Assembly (NCBI GenBank): GCA_030765065.1 | Contig: CM060980.1 | Span: forward strand, 63,782,364 to 63,846,363 | Source of the DNA: Deroplatys truncata | Taxonomy: Eukaryota > Arthropoda > Insecta > Mantodea > Mantidae | DNA length: 64,000 bases | Direction: 5' to 3' | In this document: positions 63,621-64,000 of the stretch, piece after piece | How positions within the stretch are numbered: the stretch's first letter is position 1 | How the letters are laid out: each line of letters begins with the position of its first letter | Translations under genes and position numbers: made by a program | The notes under the pieces: generated by a model | The model's database searches: none | What the model was told of the DNA's origin: nothing | Seen by the model: the letters and a program-made list of their open reading frames with translations, nothing else

Positions 63621-64000
63621 CCTGCATTCGCCAGCCGTTCCTGCGACTCTTCTCAGGATGTCCTCCACCGTTGAGGACGAAACAGCTAGTTTTACCAATA
63701 TTATTCTTTGACCACTGCCTTCAAGCCCCGAAGACATGTCACATTTTCCTAATAGCGCCGGCCGTGAAAATCTCTTTCGGAAAACCGGATTCCTCTTCCA
63801 GCAGCATCAGTGTAAATTCAATTTGCCATGCTTGCGAGAAACCTTAACAGATTGGAAATTATCTTAAAATAATTCTGGGAAGGAAAAAGTAATGCTGTAG
63901 TATCCCACAGCTCTGAAAAGCGCTCAGTTCTTAATCTTAACCTAAAAATGAGACAAATAAATTCATGAATCATGCAAATAAACACAAGATGTTTGACTAC
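63621..64000. other. Unassigned end of window
   Basis: Moderate GC at first. GTCCTCCACCGTTGAGGAC (63660-63678) is a small perfect hairpin (6-bp stem). It may be the end of a further repeat, but nothing is established. Confidence 0.3.

Overview
The window is a gene-poor, AT-rich stretch of a eukaryotic nuclear genome, made almost entirely of transposable elements of several ages. Tc1/mariner, Ty3/gypsy, hAT-like, Mutator-like and tRNA-headed SINE sequences, long (ATT)n, (AC)n and CAY microsatellites and the lack of any compact gene all fit a large arthropod genome. A polyneopteran insect is my best guess, but that is an inference from style, not a match. I found no complete host gene; the best candidate for host coding sequence is a possible 31-residue terminal exon at 870-967 (minus strand).

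Region 1 (1-7.7 kb): a decayed non-LTR retrotransposon (LINE-1 here, minus strand, 5919 to about 2738) carries an inserted 967-bp hAT-type MITE with an exact 8-bp target-site duplication. SINEs and a TA-flanked MITE lie beside it.

Region 2 (6.7-26.3 kb): a nest of insertions. A second LINE (LINE-2, minus strand) begins near 26.3 kb and ends near 6.7 kb. It is split by a 16.2-kb block, Gypsy-A (7712-23879), flanked by the 4-bp duplication ATAT. Gypsy-A is an old Ty3/gypsy element with decayed gag, protease, RT, RNase H and integrase and a possible env-like tail. Inside it sit a MITE, a DUF4817/DDE-type transposase pseudogene, SINEs, and a young 3.7-kb LTR element, Gypsy-B (17366-21088). Gypsy-B has nearly identical 489-bp LTRs and an intact gag with a zinc knuckle. 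A slippery A-AAA-AAC site leads to an intact aspartic protease frame, and there is no RT, RNase H or integrase at all. It looks like a recently mobile, trans-dependent gag-pro element.

Region 3 (27-39 kb): two SINEs with 11-12 bp duplications; a broken gene of a widespread uncharacterised transposon-associated protein family; a Mutator-like transposase pseudogene that splits a copy of an unnamed repeat (RepA); a longer second SINE type; and a 2.5-kb transposon with 11-bp terminal repeats and an 8-bp duplication but no visible transposase.

Region 4 (39-64 kb): an 888-bp direct repeat pair that looks like the LTRs of a short non-autonomous element; three mariner-type pseudogenes of different lineages, one with near-perfect terminal repeats; and at least eight full or partial RepA copies in both orientations. 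RepA is an approximately 0.85-0.9 kb AT-rich family with tandem and inverted arrangements, and several long microsatellites appear to have grown inside it.

Nothing here works as a pathway. The story is the order of insertions, the trans-dependence of Gypsy-B, and the unnamed RepA family. Coordinates of decayed elements are approximate; target-site duplications, LTR ends and terminal repeats were read directly.
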